From NCBI GenBank assembly GCA_029817715.1, contig JARUPY010000090.1:868001-932000 (forward strand): a stretch of 64,000 nucleotides of DNA, in the 5' to 3' direction. The position numbers and the translations under genes were made by a program. Positions 25,219 through 33,739 of this stretch are shown piece by piece. Numbering within the stretch: position 1 is the stretch's first letter; each line of letters begins with the position of its first letter. The DNA comes from Melastoma dodecandrum (Eukaryota > Streptophyta > Magnoliopsida > Myrtales > Melastomataceae). The notes below the pieces were generated by a model, which was not told the origin of the DNA, ran no database searches, and saw nothing but the letters and a program-made list of their open reading frames with translations.

Positions 25219-25893
25219 ATGTTCTATCCGCTCGGGGCCGTCCTGACGTCGACCAAGGAAGCTCACGCTCTCGCCGATTGGTGGTGGGTCTTGGCCCTTC
25301 GGGGCCTAGCCGCGGTCCTTTTCGGCGCAGTCGCCGTGGTTTTGCCACGTGAGACGTTCTCGATCCTCGTCGTCGTTCTCGCGGCGGCTTGCCTCGTCGA
25401 TGGGTTCACCAACCTGACAATAGCAGCAAGGTCCATGCGGACAGGCGGTAGATGGGGCTTCCTGGCGGCTCACGGCGCGATTGCTTTGGCGCTGGGCGTA
25501 ACGATCTTCTGGCCTCATGTCGCAGCGGCGACCTTCGTGCTGCTCGTCGGCCTCTGGAGCATCTTCGGCGGCATCGTCATGATGAACTTGTCGCTCTTCA
25601 TGTCAGGCAGGATCCGTTCGTGGCCGCTTTACTTGGCAGGGACAGCCGGCTTCTTCTTCGGGATCTTCCTCGTCCTCGAGCCCTTTTCCGGTCGTCTTTT
25701 GCTCATCTGGGGAATCGGCGCTTGTGCGATCTTCGGCGGCGTCGCGCTCGTTGTCAGCGCCGTCACTCTTGGCCGAAGCGGCCGCCGCCGAGGACGCCAA
25801 GCGCAACGCTCGCCAGGGACTGTTCCGCTCGGCACAGCCGCGCAGTCCGGCGGCACCGCGGGGATATCGACGCGAAACCAAGATCGTCTTTGA
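25219..25893 (+). CDS. HdeD-like (DUF308) membrane protein
   Basis: A 224-residue inner-membrane protein with six hydrophobic helices in two DUF308 repeats: WWWVLALRGLAAVLFGAVAV, TFSILVVVLAAACLVDG, WGFLAAHGAIALALGVTIF, LLVGLWSIFGGIV, LYLAGTAGFFFGIFLVL, LLLIWGIGACAIFGGVALVV. HdeD in E. coli contributes to acid resistance; in alphaproteobacteria the gene often sits in low-oxygen regulons. ATG 25219 was preferred over 25180 because it starts the conserved part. The FNR-type box upstream suggests induction under oxygen limitation. Confidence 0.85.
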   Translation: MFYPLGAVLTSTKEAHALADWWWVLALRGLAAVLFGAVAVVLPRETFSILVVVLAAACLVDGFTNLTIAARSMRTGGRWGFLAAHGAIALALGVTIFWPHVAAATFVLLVGLWSIFGGIVMMNLSLFMSGRIRSWPLYLAGTAGFFFGIFLVLEPFSGRLLLIWGIGACAIFGGVALVVSAVTLGRSGRRRGRQAQRSPGTVPLGTAAQSGGTAGISTRNQDRL

Positions 25894-25903
25894 TCTGGCG
25901 CAA
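25890..25903. promoter_or_regulatory. FNR/FixK-type box between HdeD-like gene and SulP gene
   Basis: TTGATCTGGCGCAA, identical to the box at 28453. It overlaps the HdeD-like stop codon and lies 229 bp upstream of the SulP start, farther than the other boxes, so its target is less certain. Confidence 0.5.
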
Positions 25904-26131
25904 GGACTTAGAACTGAATCGCGACTAGCGGTGCGTCGAGCAATGGCTTTGGCTCGGAAAGCGAAAGATGCGCACTCGAGGTGAACAGGACGGACCGCGC
26001 GGCTTGCGATCTGGTGAGCCCGACACGTCGGCCGCCGTCCATGCGCGTCTTACCGAGGTAGCCAAAATCCCGAACGAATTCCGCAGCATTGCCGCGGCAG
26101 CCGGTGCGCCTTTGTCCCGGCATTCTTGACC

Positions 26132-27412
26132 ATGCCAGACGGTTCGTCGACCGCCCACATCTATCGCCCGAAGCTCATCGAGACGTTCCTCGAAGGCTAT
26201 GGCGCCGACGCGTTGCAGTGCGACCTCGTCGCCGCCGTGACCGTCGCTGTCGTGGCGTTGCCTTTGTCGATGGCGATAGCCGTGGCCTCCGGTGTCGGAC
26301 CCGAGCGAGGCCTCTACACCGCAATCGTAGGAGGGTTCGTCGTGTCGGCGCTCGGGGGCAGCCGGGTCCAGATCGGCGGCCCGGCTGGTGCTTTCATCGT
26401 GCTTGTGGCGACGACGGTCGCCCGTTACGGCATCGACGGGCTGCTCGTCGCGGTGCTGCTTTCCGGGCTCCTTCTCGTCTTGGTCGGCCTGGCGCGACTA
26501 GGTCGTCTAATCTGCCTTGTTCCGCATGCCGTGACGGTAGGCTTCACGTGCGGGATCGCGTTTCTCATCCTCGCGAGCCAGCTCAAGGACTTCGCCGGCC
26601 TAACACTCTCCGGCGCCGAGCCAGGACCGATCTTTCCGGAGCTCGCGGCGCTGTCGGTAGCTCTGCCCACGACCAACGTCTCCGCTCTCGCCGTCGGGGC
26701 CGGTTGCGCGTCACTGATCGTCTACGTGCGACGGTGGCGTCCCTCATGGCCCGGCATGCTGATGGCGGTGGCTATCGCTTCCATCGCGGCGTTCGTCTTG
26801 CGCCTTCCGGTCGACACCATCGGCTCGCGTTTCGGGCACGTCGCAAGTCGTCTGCCCGTCCCTGCGCTTCCGCGGCATGATGCAGCCCTGCTTGTTGCGG
26901 TGATCCCGTCGGCTGTGGCCTTCGCGTTTCTTGGCGGCTTTGAGAGCCTGCTGTCGGCGCGGATTGCCGACGCCATGACTGGACGCCGGCACCGTTACAA
27001 CATGGAGCTAGTCGCGCAGGGCCTCGCCAACATTGCGTCGGCCTGCTTCGGTGGCATCAGCGTGACCGGGACGATCGCTCGCACCGCAACGAATGTCCGA
27101 GCCGGTGCGCGGAGCCCGATTGCCGGCATGATGCACTCGATCATCCTCCTCGCCTTTATGCTTGTGGCCGCGCCGCTCATGCGCTTCGTGCCGCTTGCCG
27201 CTCTCGCCGGGGTGCTCGTCGTGGTCGTTTGGGACATGGTGGAAAAAAGGATCGTCGCGTCGCTGCTGCGCAACCCTCGATCGGCAATCGTGCTCCTCGC
27301 GACGTTCGGCGCGACTCTTCTGCGCGATCTGGTCACCGGCGTCATCTTCGGCTGCGCCTTCGCCGGGCTCTTCGCTCTCCTTCAGCTGAGAGCTTCCGCC
27401 GAAGCTCGTTGA
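26132..27412 (+). CDS. SulP-family anion transporter lacking a STAS domain
   Basis: A 426-residue membrane protein with 12 or more helices of the SLC26/SulP fold. Visible family marks are DLVAAVTVAVVALPLSMAIA (helix 1, LPxSMA), GSRVQIGGPAGAFIVLVA (helix 3, GPxxA), SVTGTIARTATNVRAGARSP (the GxxxRTATNxxxGARSP motif) and VPLAALAGVLVVVVWDM. The protein ends directly after the last helix without the cytoplasmic STAS domain that most SulP transporters carry. Likely substrates are sulfate, bicarbonate or C4-dicarboxylates. ATG 26132 is favoured over TTG 26126. Confidence 0.88.
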   Translation: MPDGSSTAHIYRPKLIETFLEGYGADALQCDLVAAVTVAVVALPLSMAIAVASGVGPERGLYTAIVGGFVVSALGGSRVQIGGPAGAFIVLVATTVARYGIDGLLVAVLLSGLLLVLVGLARLGRLICLVPHAVTVGFTCGIAFLILASQLKDFAGLTLSGAEPGPIFPELAALSVALPTTNVSALAVGAGCASLIVYVRRWRPSWPGMLMAVAIASIAAFVLRLPVDTIGSRFGHVASRLPVPALPRHDAALLVAVIPSAVAFAFLGGFESLLSARIADAMTGRRHRYNMELVAQGLANIASACFGGISVTGTIARTATNVRAGARSPIAGMMHSIILLAFMLVAAPLMRFVPLAALAGVLVVVVWDMVEKRIVASLLRNPRSAIVLLATFGATLLRDLVTGVIFGCAFAGLFALLQLRASAEAR

Positions 27413-27678
27413 CCGGTCGGCGACGATGGAGCAATGGACGGGGCCGTGGTCGGCTGCGTTAAGCGCGGGTGTCCGGCAGCATGACAATCCGTCCCGAACG
27501 CGTGTCTGAAAAGTCAGCGGGCCCTCAAGCACTCGCGGCCGCCGATTAGGTCTGTTTCGCGCCCGTTCCCGACGCTCAGCGGATTGCCTAGATCTGCCGT
27601 AAGCGGACATCGAGAACATTGTCCACTTAGACGCGGGGACCGTCCTAGCGCGCCACGACTCTTGCACGCTTCTAGAGA

Positions 27679-28377
27679 TCACATCCCGACGATCGGCAAC
27701 GGCTCGTAGACGGCGATTTTGTTGATCACCGATCGCACGCCGTCCGTCGCTTCGGCGGCGACGACGATAGCCTTCCGCTGGTTTTCTGTCGGCGCACAGC
27801 CTGAGACCGTCACCTCGCCGTTCCGGCAGCTGATCCGCACGGCGCAGTCTCCCGACCATTGTTGATTGTCGATCTCCTGTCGGATCTTGCTGATGATCTC
27901 GTCGTCGGACACGATGGTGTCGTCATAGGTCGGCGCAAGGAAGTGTCCGAGCGCCTTCACGAAGTCAGCGCGGGAAAGCATGCCGACGAGAGCGCCGTCG
28001 CTCATCACCGGGAGCCGCTTCACCTTGAACTGCTGCATCAGGCGCGCAGCATCGGCGAGGGTATCAGTGGCTTCGACGGTCACAACATTGTCGGTCATGA
28101 CATCGCGCACGCGGTGTCCACTGACGCGCCGGTAGCGGACAGCGTCGGAAGGCGCCGTGAACAGACGGGTCCAGAAGCCTTCGTTGCTTTGGGAGGTCCC
28201 GAGCTCGATCCTGCGCAGCAGATCGCCCTCGCTGAGAATCCCAACGAGGGCACCATTGCCGTCGACAACGGGCAGGCCAGAGATGTGATTCCTGACCATG
28301 TTGGGGATGACGTCCGAGAGAAGGTCGTCCTTCGCGACCGAGATGGCCGGCTTCGACATGACATCGGCGACACGCAT
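27679..28377 (-). CDS. CBS-pair and BON-domain protein
   Basis: A 232-residue cytoplasmic protein: CBS domain 1 at about 1-60 (MRVADVMSKPAISVAKDDLL, HISGLPVVDGNGALVGILSEGDLLRR), CBS domain 2 at about 95-150 (VRDVMTDNVVTVEATDTLAD, VKRLPVMSDGALVGMLSRADF), and a BON domain at about 165-230 (VRISCRNGEVTVSGCAPTENQRKAIVVAAE). CBS pairs bind adenosyl ligands and BON domains bind membranes or proteins. ATG 28377 has AGGAG 8 nt upstream, so the open extension to 28494 is not used. An FNR-type box is centred 82.5 bp upstream of the start. Confidence 0.88.
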   Translation of the reverse strand: MRVADVMSKPAISVAKDDLLSDVIPNMVRNHISGLPVVDGNGALVGILSEGDLLRRIELGTSQSNEGFWTRLFTAPSDAVRYRRVSGHRVRDVMTDNVVTVEATDTLADAARLMQQFKVKRLPVMSDGALVGMLSRADFVKALGHFLAPTYDDTIVSDDEIISKIRQEIDNQQWSGDCAVRISCRNGEVTVSGCAPTENQRKAIVVAAEATDGVRSVINKIAVYEPLPIVGM

Positions 28378-28452
28378 CTCACTATCTCCTGTTCTGGCTG
28401 ATCGACTAAGTGCCGACCACAACAAGGATCGACGCCAGACGCTCCTCTCGCT

Positions 28453-28466
28453 TTGATCTGGCGCAA
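28453..28466. promoter_or_regulatory. FNR/FixK-type box upstream of CBS-BON gene
   Basis: TTGATCTGGCGCAA (read on the plus strand), centre 82.5 bp before the CBS-BON start. Same sequence as at 25890. Confidence 0.65.
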
Positions 28467-28688
28467 GCCGCGCGACAAGAAATCTCCTTGTCAAGCGAAC
28501 ACCCGAGACGGTGACGCTGCCTGCCTAGCTCCGGCAGCAACGTGGGCACCCTGTTGTCGGATACGACAGCATTTGCCGGGAGCAGGATTGCGAGGCGGGG
28601 GCAGCCTCACCGCAGAGACCGGCCGCAAAGGTCGACGCGTAAGCCGCCGACACAGACTGCAAAATCGGTCGGGATGCCGACCGAAGCC

Positions 28689-28910
28689 TTATATGCTGCG
28701 GGGGATGTGTCGCGCCTCTCGTGCTGAGGCCTCAGCATCGGAAGCGCAGCTCGATGGCGCGCAGCACTCGAAACCATCGCGCGCCACCATCAGTCGCAGG
28801 AACGCGTCGTATTCCGCGAGATACTCGTCGCGACTGACGAAGTCGAAGGTAGCGGCTCGTGATGCGGCCAGAGTGGCGGCGACGAGGTGATCAATGGTGG
28901 ACAGGGCCAT
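28689..28910 (-). CDS. Small hypothetical protein (73 aa)
   Basis: A 73-residue protein with ATG 28910 and an AAGGA site about 8 nt upstream. The first 45 residues look genuine (MALSTIDHLVAATLAASRAA, FVSRDEYLAEYDAFLRLMVA), the tail is cysteine/alanine-rich. It lies 79 bp downstream of the FNR-type regulator gene on the same strand and could be cotranscribed. No family recognised. Confidence 0.5.
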   Translation of the reverse strand: MALSTIDHLVAATLAASRAATFDFVSRDEYLAEYDAFLRLMVARDGFECCAPSSCASDAEASAREARHIPRSI

Positions 28911-28989
28911 GCGACGCTTCCTTGCGGAGGACACCATCGTGCTCTCGTCACCGGAGACTGACCTTGATCCTCCGCAAAGCGACTGCCCG

Positions 28990-29706
28990 TCAGGCGACGA
29001 GCGCTCGAAGGCGATCGAGCATGATGACACGGACACCGTCGGGGATGATGAGGATGATCTTTTCGCGCGCCAGCTTCGAGAAGATCCGGCTGACGGTTTC
29101 TAGCGTCAGACCGCAGTAATCGGCGATGTCCTGGCGCGTCATCGGCAGGGGCAGCGTCACGTCGCAGGTCCGGATGCGCCGATAGCGGTGGCGCAGCGAG
29201 AGCAGGAAGGCAGCAACCTTCTCCTCCGCCGTACGCCGACCCAGCAGCACCATCTGCTCGCGCCCGAGAGCCAGCTCTTGCGCTGTCGCGATGTGCAGGC
29301 TCCGCAGAAGGTGCGGCTTCTTCTCGACATATTCGATGAAGGCCTTTCGCTCGAACCGGCAAGCTTCGACAGCGCCCAAAGTCTCTGCCGTGAAGCTCTG
29401 ATGATCGTTCAGGGACAGGCCAAGAAATTCGCCCGGCAGCACGAACCCGAGCACCTGACGGCGACCGTCCGATAGGAGGCGGCTCAGGCGCAGCATTCCC
29501 TTCCTGATGTTGTAGACGTGCAGCGCGTCGTCGCCCTCGCTGAAGAGCGTTAGGCGCGGGTCGTAGGTTCGGGTCTGCGCGAGATGCTCAAGTTCGTCCA
29601 ACTCGTCATAACGAAGCGCGGCACAGATGCTCACCTCGCGGACATCGCAGTCCTCGCAGGATTGGGAATGCGCCTCGCAGCTCGGTGCGTCGACAACCGC
29701 ATACAT
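28990..29706 (-). CDS. fnrN: FNR-type oxygen-responsive regulator (FnrN/FixK group)
   Basis: A 238-residue CRP/FNR regulator. N-terminal cysteines C10, C17, C20 and C28 plus central C116 match the ligands of the oxygen-labile 4Fe-4S cluster of FNR/FnrN. The cyclic-nucleotide-like barrel spans about 35-150. The helix-turn-helix TRQDIADYCGLTLETVSRIF has the ExxSR recognition pattern that reads TTGAT-N4-ATCAA. ATG 29706 has GGAGGTG at 5 nt. A perfect box 78.5 bp upstream suggests autoregulation, and further boxes lie upstream of most neighbours, making this the probable local switch to low-oxygen metabolism. The symbol is by family; FixK-type naming is possible. Confidence 0.9.
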   Translation of the reverse strand: MYAVVDAPSCEAHSQSCEDCDVREVSICAALRYDELDELEHLAQTRTYDPRLTLFSEGDDALHVYNIRKGMLRLSRLLSDGRRQVLGFVLPGEFLGLSLNDHQSFTAETLGAVEACRFERKAFIEYVEKKPHLLRSLHIATAQELALGREQMVLLGRRTAEEKVAAFLLSLRHRYRRIRTCDVTLPLPMTRQDIADYCGLTLETVSRIFSKLAREKIILIIPDGVRVIMLDRLRALVA

Positions 29707-29777
29707 GGGACACCTCCGCAGGAGAGCGCCGAACAGGCGGTGTGCGGTCAGTCGAAACGAAATCAGATCAACCTGCC

Positions 29778-29791
29778 TTGATCTAGATCAA
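29778..29791. promoter_or_regulatory. FNR box upstream of the regulator gene
   Basis: TTGATCTAGATCAA, a perfect 14-bp palindrome and the exact FNR consensus type, centred 78.5 bp before the fnrN-like start. Implies autoregulation. Confidence 0.75.
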
Positions 29792-29931
29792 GGACAGCTC
29801 CGCCGCAATCTCCGACGCCGCCGCCGGCTAAACCTGATCTGGCTCGAGGACGCCTGGTCGCGAGGCAAGAGAGGAAAAGACGTCAGGCACATGGGCAGCC
29901 GCAAAGCTCAGTCGGTCAGCTCATAGTCGAA

Positions 29932-30237
29932 TTAGGCATCATCGGGTCGCCTCGTATTTCCAAGGATCTCGCAAAGACATTTGCGGGGCACCGATATGCC
30001 CGCCGCAGACAGGTCGTCGATGACTCGAGCGATGATCACCGCGTCGTCGGCGCCGGCGATCGCGAGCCGGTAGAGAATGTCCTGGTAGCGGTCCTCGTCG
30101 TTCTTGGTCAGCACCATGAGCCCGCAGGCCCACGTCCCTAGGCGACCTATCCGCTTCAAGCGCTCGTCGAATTCCGCCTCGACGTGATGGATATAGAGCG
30201 CTTCGGCGGCACTCTCACGTTCCTTCAACCCGTCCAT
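29932..30237 (-). CDS. DUF1476 (ATP synthase zeta-subunit-like) protein
   Basis: A 101-residue helical protein matching the DUF1476 pattern: LKERESAAEALYIHHVEAEF, then RLKRIGRLGTWACGLMVL (the RxxxLGxWA motif) and IARVIDDLSAAGISVPRK (the DLxxxGxxV region). In Paracoccus and relatives the zeta subunit blocks ATP hydrolysis by F1. This copy diverges from the canonical one and lies beside a cytochrome bd operon, away from any ATP synthase genes. ATG 30237 with GGAGG at 5 nt is preferred over TTG 30252. A degenerate FNR-type box lies upstream. Confidence 0.75.
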   Translation of the reverse strand: MDGLKERESAAEALYIHHVEAEFDERLKRIGRLGTWACGLMVLTKNDEDRYQDILYRLAIAGADDAVIIARVIDDLSAAGISVPRKCLCEILGNTRRPDDA

Positions 30238-30297
30238 TTGCCCCTCCGCCAATTCAGATCGCGTCGGCTACGCTAGAGGCGTCCTCGTCACGCCTCC

Positions 30298-30311
30298 TTG
30301 ATCCATCTCAA
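30298..30311. promoter_or_regulatory. Degenerate FNR-type box
   Basis: TTGATCCATCTCAA, one mismatch in the right half site. Centre 67.5 bp upstream of the DUF1476 start, overlapping the cydX stop codon. Weaker than the other boxes. Confidence 0.4.
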
Positions 30312-30406
30312 TCTTGATTTGACGGCTTGAGCTCGAGCCACATTGCGTTGAATACGGCGAACGCACAGGCGAAGCCGAGCCCGAGGATCCACGAAAAGTA
30401 CCACAT
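30308..30406 (-). CDS. cydX: Cytochrome bd oxidase small subunit CydX
   Basis: A 32-residue peptide, MWYFSWILGLGFACAFAVFN followed by AMWLELKPSNQD, which is the CydX/YbgT signature: a single transmembrane helix beginning MWYF(S/A)WILG and ending near a NxxW(Y/L)E. CydX binds at the CydA/CydB interface and stabilises the haems. It starts 14 bp after the cydB stop with an AAGGGA site, completing a cydP-cydA-cydB-cydX operon. The peptide is too short for routine ORF calling. Confidence 0.92.
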   Translation of the reverse strand: MWYFSWILGLGFACAFAVFNAMWLELKPSNQD

Positions 30407-30420
30407 GGCTGACAGTCCCT

Positions 30421-31560
30421 TCAGTAGGCGGTCTTGCCGAGCTTCTCGATTGTGACCGCGGTGATCGGACCACGCAGCACGCGATAGACCCACGTCGTGT
30501 AGGCGAGAACGATCGGCAGGAAGACGGCAGTGACGATCGTCATGACCGCGAGGGTCGTGTGGCTCGAAGAGGCGTCGTAGACGGTCAGGCTCGAACGCGG
30601 ATCAAGCGACGATGGCAGGAGGAAGGGGAACAGCGCGAGACCCGCTGTCGAGATCGTCCCCGAGACGGCGTACCCGCTCAAAAGCAACGCCCCACCAGGG
30701 CTGGCCAACCTGTCGGTCATGAGCGCCGAGGCGGCGGCCGCGACGATGGCCGAGATCGGGACCAGCAGTAGAAGCTTGTGGGTCTCGTAGTTCGCCATGA
30801 GACCCGCCGTATGCATGGCGACAGTCTTCAAGAGTGGATTGGATGGGCCGCCGTGGGCAAGGGGGCTTGTCACTTCATACCCCGGCATGAATGCCCCTAT
30901 GACGAAGCCGAGGATGAAGAAAGCGATGAAGAAGACCGCGACGAGCGACGCGACAGAACGGGCGCGCTGCTGCAGGTCGCCGCGGGTCTTGCAGGCGAGG
31001 TAATAGCCGCCATGCATGGTGAGCATCGCCACGCTGACCAAGCCGCAGAGAAGCGTGAAGGGATTGAATAGCCCGAGCAGAGACCCCTCGTAGGTCATCC
31101 GCATCGTGTCGTCGAAGCGGAAGGGAACGCCCTGGAGCACGTTGCCGAAGGCGACACCGAAGACTAGAGCCGGGACGAGGCCGCCGACGAACAGCGCCCA
31201 ATCCCAGACTGCGCGCCACAGCGGATGCGCGATCTTCGAGCGAAACTTGAAGCCGACAGGCCGCAGTATCAGGGCGGCGAGGAGCAGCAGCATCGCGAGG
31301 TAGAACCCAGAGAACGCCGCGGCGTAGAGCGGCGGCCATGCCGCGAAGATCGCACCGCCTCCCAGGATGAACCACACCTGGTTGCCTTCCCAGACCGGTC
31401 CGACGGTGTTGATGACGATGCGCCGTTCAATGTCACTGCGAGCGACGAACGGCAGCAGGATCGCTGTCCCGAGGTCGAAGCCGTCCGTGGCGGCGAAGCC
31501 TATGAGGAGGATGCCCAGAAGTGCCCACCAGAGCAGTCGCAGGGTGTCGTAGTCGGGCAT
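30421..31560 (-). CDS. cydB: Cytochrome bd ubiquinol oxidase subunit II
   Basis: A 379-residue membrane protein with about nine helices. The start [29 protein letters not shown] is the conserved CydB opening (xxWWxLLGxLLxGFAxxDGFDLG), and [20 protein letters not shown] with the WEGNQVW motif is diagnostic; [19 protein letters not shown] also fits. CydB pairs with CydA to form the quinol oxidase that works at low oxygen and does not pump protons. It starts 9 bp after the cydA stop with a GGAGGA site. Confidence 0.96.
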   Translation of the reverse strand: MPDYDTLRLLWWALLGILLIGFAATDGFDLGTAILLPFVARSDIERRIVINTVGPVWEGNQVWFILGGGAIFAAWPPLYAAAFSGFYLAMLLLLAALILRPVGFKFRSKIAHPLWRAVWDWALFVGGLVPALVFGVAFGNVLQGVPFRFDDTMRMTYEGSLLGLFNPFTLLCGLVSVAMLTMHGGYYLACKTRGDLQQRARSVASLVAVFFIAFFILGFVIGAFMPGYEVTSPLAHGGPSNPLLKTVAMHTAGLMANYETHKLLLLVPISAIVAAAASALMTDRLASPGGALLLSGYAVSGTISTAGLALFPFLLPSSLDPRSSLTVYDASSSHTTLAVMTIVTAVFLPIVLAYTTWVYRVLRGPITAVTIEKLGKTAY

Positions 31561-31569
31561 GTCGTCCTC

Positions 31570-33156
31570 CTATTCCGCGGGTTCGAGGCGGGAGGCGACC
31601 AATGCCGGCGGCCTCTTCGTCGTCGGCGCTTGCTTGTCGCCGGCGGGAGCCGACTGTGGGCCCGCTCTGACAGCGCGCACCATGAGGACGCCGGCGACGA
31701 TGGCGAGCACGGAGTAGAAGAGGACGAAGCCGACGAGCGATGCCGCGACGTCCGCGGCCGGCACGCTGGAGACCGAAAGGAAGGTCGGCAGGACGCCGTC
31801 GATCGTCCAGGGTTGGCGACCGCCATCGGCGCCGTACCAGCCCACCTCGGCCGCGATCCACGGTGTCGGCAGCGCGAGAAGGCAGGTCCACAGGAAAGCC
31901 CGCGATGTCTCGAGCCTGCCCGTGCTCGCGCGCCAGAACGCCGCGGCGAAAAGCGCGATGAAGAAGAAGCCGAGGCCGACCATGACCCGGAAGCTCCAGA
32001 ACAAGGGCGCCACCGGAGGCACGGTGTCCCAGGCCGCGAGCTCGATCTGAGCCGGCGTCGCGTCGACGACGGCGGGCGTGTAGCGCTTGAGGAGGAGCGC
32101 GTAGCCGAGGTCCTTCACGTGCTCGTCGAAGACCTTGCGCGCCGTCGCATCGCCGGGATGTGACCTGAGATCACCGAGCGCCGCGTAGCCCTGAATGCCG
32201 CTTGCGATACGGCTCTTCGCCTTGCCGACCAGCTCCTGGATGCCGGCCACCTCGCCGTCGAGCGAACGCGTCGCGATCAGCCCGAGCGCCCAGGGGATCC
32301 GCACCTCGTAGCGGCTCTCGTGATGACCCTGGTCGGGCAAGCCGAAGACGGTGAAGGACGCAGGCGCCTTCTGCGTGTCCCACATCGCTTCGATCGCGGC
32401 GATCTTCATCTTCTGGTTCTCACCCGCCGTGTAGCCGCTCTCGTCGCCGAGGACGACGACGGAGAGCGCCGAGGCGAGGCCGAAGCTCGCCGCGACGGTC
32501 ATGGACCGCAGGGCCATGTTCCGGTGGCGGCCATTGAGGAGATAGAAGCTGCTTACCGCCAGCACGAACATCGCGCCGGTCACGTAGCCGGCCGAGACCG
32601 TGTGCACGAACTTCGCCTGTGCCACGGGGTTGAAGATCACGTCCTTGAAGCTTGTGACCTCCATTCGCATCGTCGATGCGTTGAAGGCGGCGCCGACCGG
32701 GTTCTGCATCCAGCCGTTGGCGATCAGGATCCACAGCGCCGAGAGGTTGGTCCCGAGCGCCAGCAGGCAGGTGACGACGAGGTGCTGGACCTTCGAGAGT
32801 TTATCCCAGCCGAAGAAGAACAGCCCAACGAATGTCGCTTCGAGGAAGAAGGCCATCTCGCCCTCGATGGCGAGCGGCGCGCCGAACACGTCGCCAACGT
32901 AGTGCGAGTAGTAGGCCCAGTTGGTGCCGAACTGGAACTCCATGGTGAGGCCGGTGGCGACGCCCATGGCGAAATTGATGCCGAACAGCATCCCCCAGAA
33001 CTTCACCATGTCCCGCCAGATCTCACGCCCGGTCATGACGTAGACGCTCTCCATGATCGCGAGCATGAACGACAGCCCGAGCGTCAGCGGCACGAACAGG
33101 AAATGGTACATGGCCGTCAGGCCGAACTGCAGGCGCGAAAGCGAAACGACGTCCAT
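31570..33156 (-). CDS. cydA: Cytochrome bd ubiquinol oxidase subunit I
   Basis: A 528-residue membrane protein. His18 in LTAMYHFLFVPLTLG is the haem b595 ligand; the FVHTVSAGYVTGAMFVLAVS helix carries the b558 histidine; the Q loop (GLPDQGHHESRYEVRIPWAL onward) is of the long type, about 130 residues between helices 6 and 7; and the GRQPWTIDGVLPT motif closes the quinol site. It oxidises ubiquinol and reduces oxygen with high affinity. It follows the small cydP-like gene by 5 bp and shares its FNR-controlled promoter. Confidence 0.96.
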   Translation of the reverse strand: MDVVSLSRLQFGLTAMYHFLFVPLTLGLSFMLAIMESVYVMTGREIWRDMVKFWGMLFGINFAMGVATGLTMEFQFGTNWAYYSHYVGDVFGAPLAIEGEMAFFLEATFVGLFFFGWDKLSKVQHLVVTCLLALGTNLSALWILIANGWMQNPVGAAFNASTMRMEVTSFKDVIFNPVAQAKFVHTVSAGYVTGAMFVLAVSSFYLLNGRHRNMALRSMTVAASFGLASALSVVVLGDESGYTAGENQKMKIAAIEAMWDTQKAPASFTVFGLPDQGHHESRYEVRIPWALGLIATRSLDGEVAGIQELVGKAKSRIASGIQGYAALGDLRSHPGDATARKVFDEHVKDLGYALLLKRYTPAVVDATPAQIELAAWDTVPPVAPLFWSFRVMVGLGFFFIALFAAAFWRASTGRLETSRAFLWTCLLALPTPWIAAEVGWYGADGGRQPWTIDGVLPTFLSVSSVPAADVAASLVGFVLFYSVLAIVAGVLMVRAVRAGPQSAPAGDKQAPTTKRPPALVASRLEPAE

Positions 33157-33161
33157 GGCGG

Positions 33162-33326
33162 CTACCTTCGAGCGTCGGCCAGCGATGTTGCGGTCTCGAA
33201 GAGAGCGCGGATTTCGGCTGGGCGGTGGTGATGCGGTGAAAAGAACAGCGCGTAGAGAACGAGGAGCGCCGCGGTCTTGGCGACGAGGACGCTCGCGACG
33301 TCGCGTTTAAGCGGGGTCCAAACCAT
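33162..33326 (-). CDS. cydP: Cytochrome oxidase putative small subunit CydP
   Basis: A 54-residue single-helix protein: MVWTPLKRDVASVLVAKTAALL, then VLYALFFSPHHHRPAE. Small proteins with a (P)LxRDxxxVLxxKxxAL(L)xLYxLFF pattern precede cydA in many proteobacteria and are called CydP. A longer frame to 33374 exists, but ATG 33326 gives the conserved N-terminus. Strikingly, the FNR box at 33361-33374 is centred exactly 41.5 bp upstream of this ATG, so the transcript may be leaderless or nearly so. Confidence 0.8.
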   Translation of the reverse strand: MVWTPLKRDVASVLVAKTAALLVLYALFFSPHHHRPAEIRALFETATSLADARR

Positions 33327-33360
33327 GCCCGAGGTTGCGCACACCGGGCACGCGCCTGCC

Positions 33361-33374
33361 TTGATCAAGATCAA
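33361..33374. promoter_or_regulatory. FNR box of the cyd operon
   Basis: TTGATCAAGATCAA, a perfect TTGAT-N4-ATCAA site between the cytochrome c gene and cydP. Centre 41.5 bp from the cydP ATG, the class II activation distance. Confidence 0.75.
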
Positions 33375-33384
33375 CGTGGCGGCC

Positions 33385-33726
33385 TCAGGGGACGCCGTCG
33401 CCTCTCGTTTGAAGGCTCTTCAGGTATGCGATCAGATCATCGATTTGCCCCGGATCGAGCCTCCATTCGGGCATCGACGGGTGTCCGGTCCTAATTCCCT
33501 CGGCGAATGACTCGGCCAAGTCGTCGATCGCATAACGTTGGTGAAGAGTACGAAAAGGCGGCGCCTCAGCTAGCGGCGAGGCGTCCGCGCGACCTATCGT
33601 GTGACAGCCCGCACAATGATGGAGGGTGAATTGAAGCCCGCGCTGTGCGTTCGGCTCGAGCGCGACGGCGGTCGCGCTCCACAGGGGGACCGCAGCGACG
33701 GCTAACTGGATCGTGAGATGGCGCAT
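33385..33726 (-). CDS. Periplasmic c-type cytochrome (113 aa)
   Basis: A 113-residue secreted mono-haem cytochrome c. Signal peptide at about 1-22 (LTIQLAVAAVPLWSATAVA), haem-binding CAGCH at about 38-42, and the distal methionine in GHPSMPEW at about 84. The C-terminal DDLIAYLKSL helix is typical of small class I cytochromes. It lies just upstream of the cyd operon and 13 bp downstream of a universal stress gene, so it is probably transcribed with the stress gene. It could deliver electrons to a terminal oxidase or to nitrite/NO reductases elsewhere. Confidence 0.88.
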   Translation of the reverse strand: MRHLTIQLAVAAVPLWSATAVALEPNAQRGLQFTLHHCAGCHTIGRADASPLAEAPPFRTLHQRYAIDDLAESFAEGIRTGHPSMPEWRLDPGQIDDLIAYLKSLQTRGDGVP

Positions 33727-33739
33727 CGGCCTGCGCCGC

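Noticed and set aside
30288..30473. 61-codon frame overlapping cydX
   Set aside because: A different reading frame of the same DNA; the 32-residue CydX frame at 30308-30406 matches the known family exactly.
31225..32163. 312-codon plus-strand frame over cydB/cydA
   Set aside because: Antisense to unambiguous cytochrome bd genes and of low-complexity charged composition.
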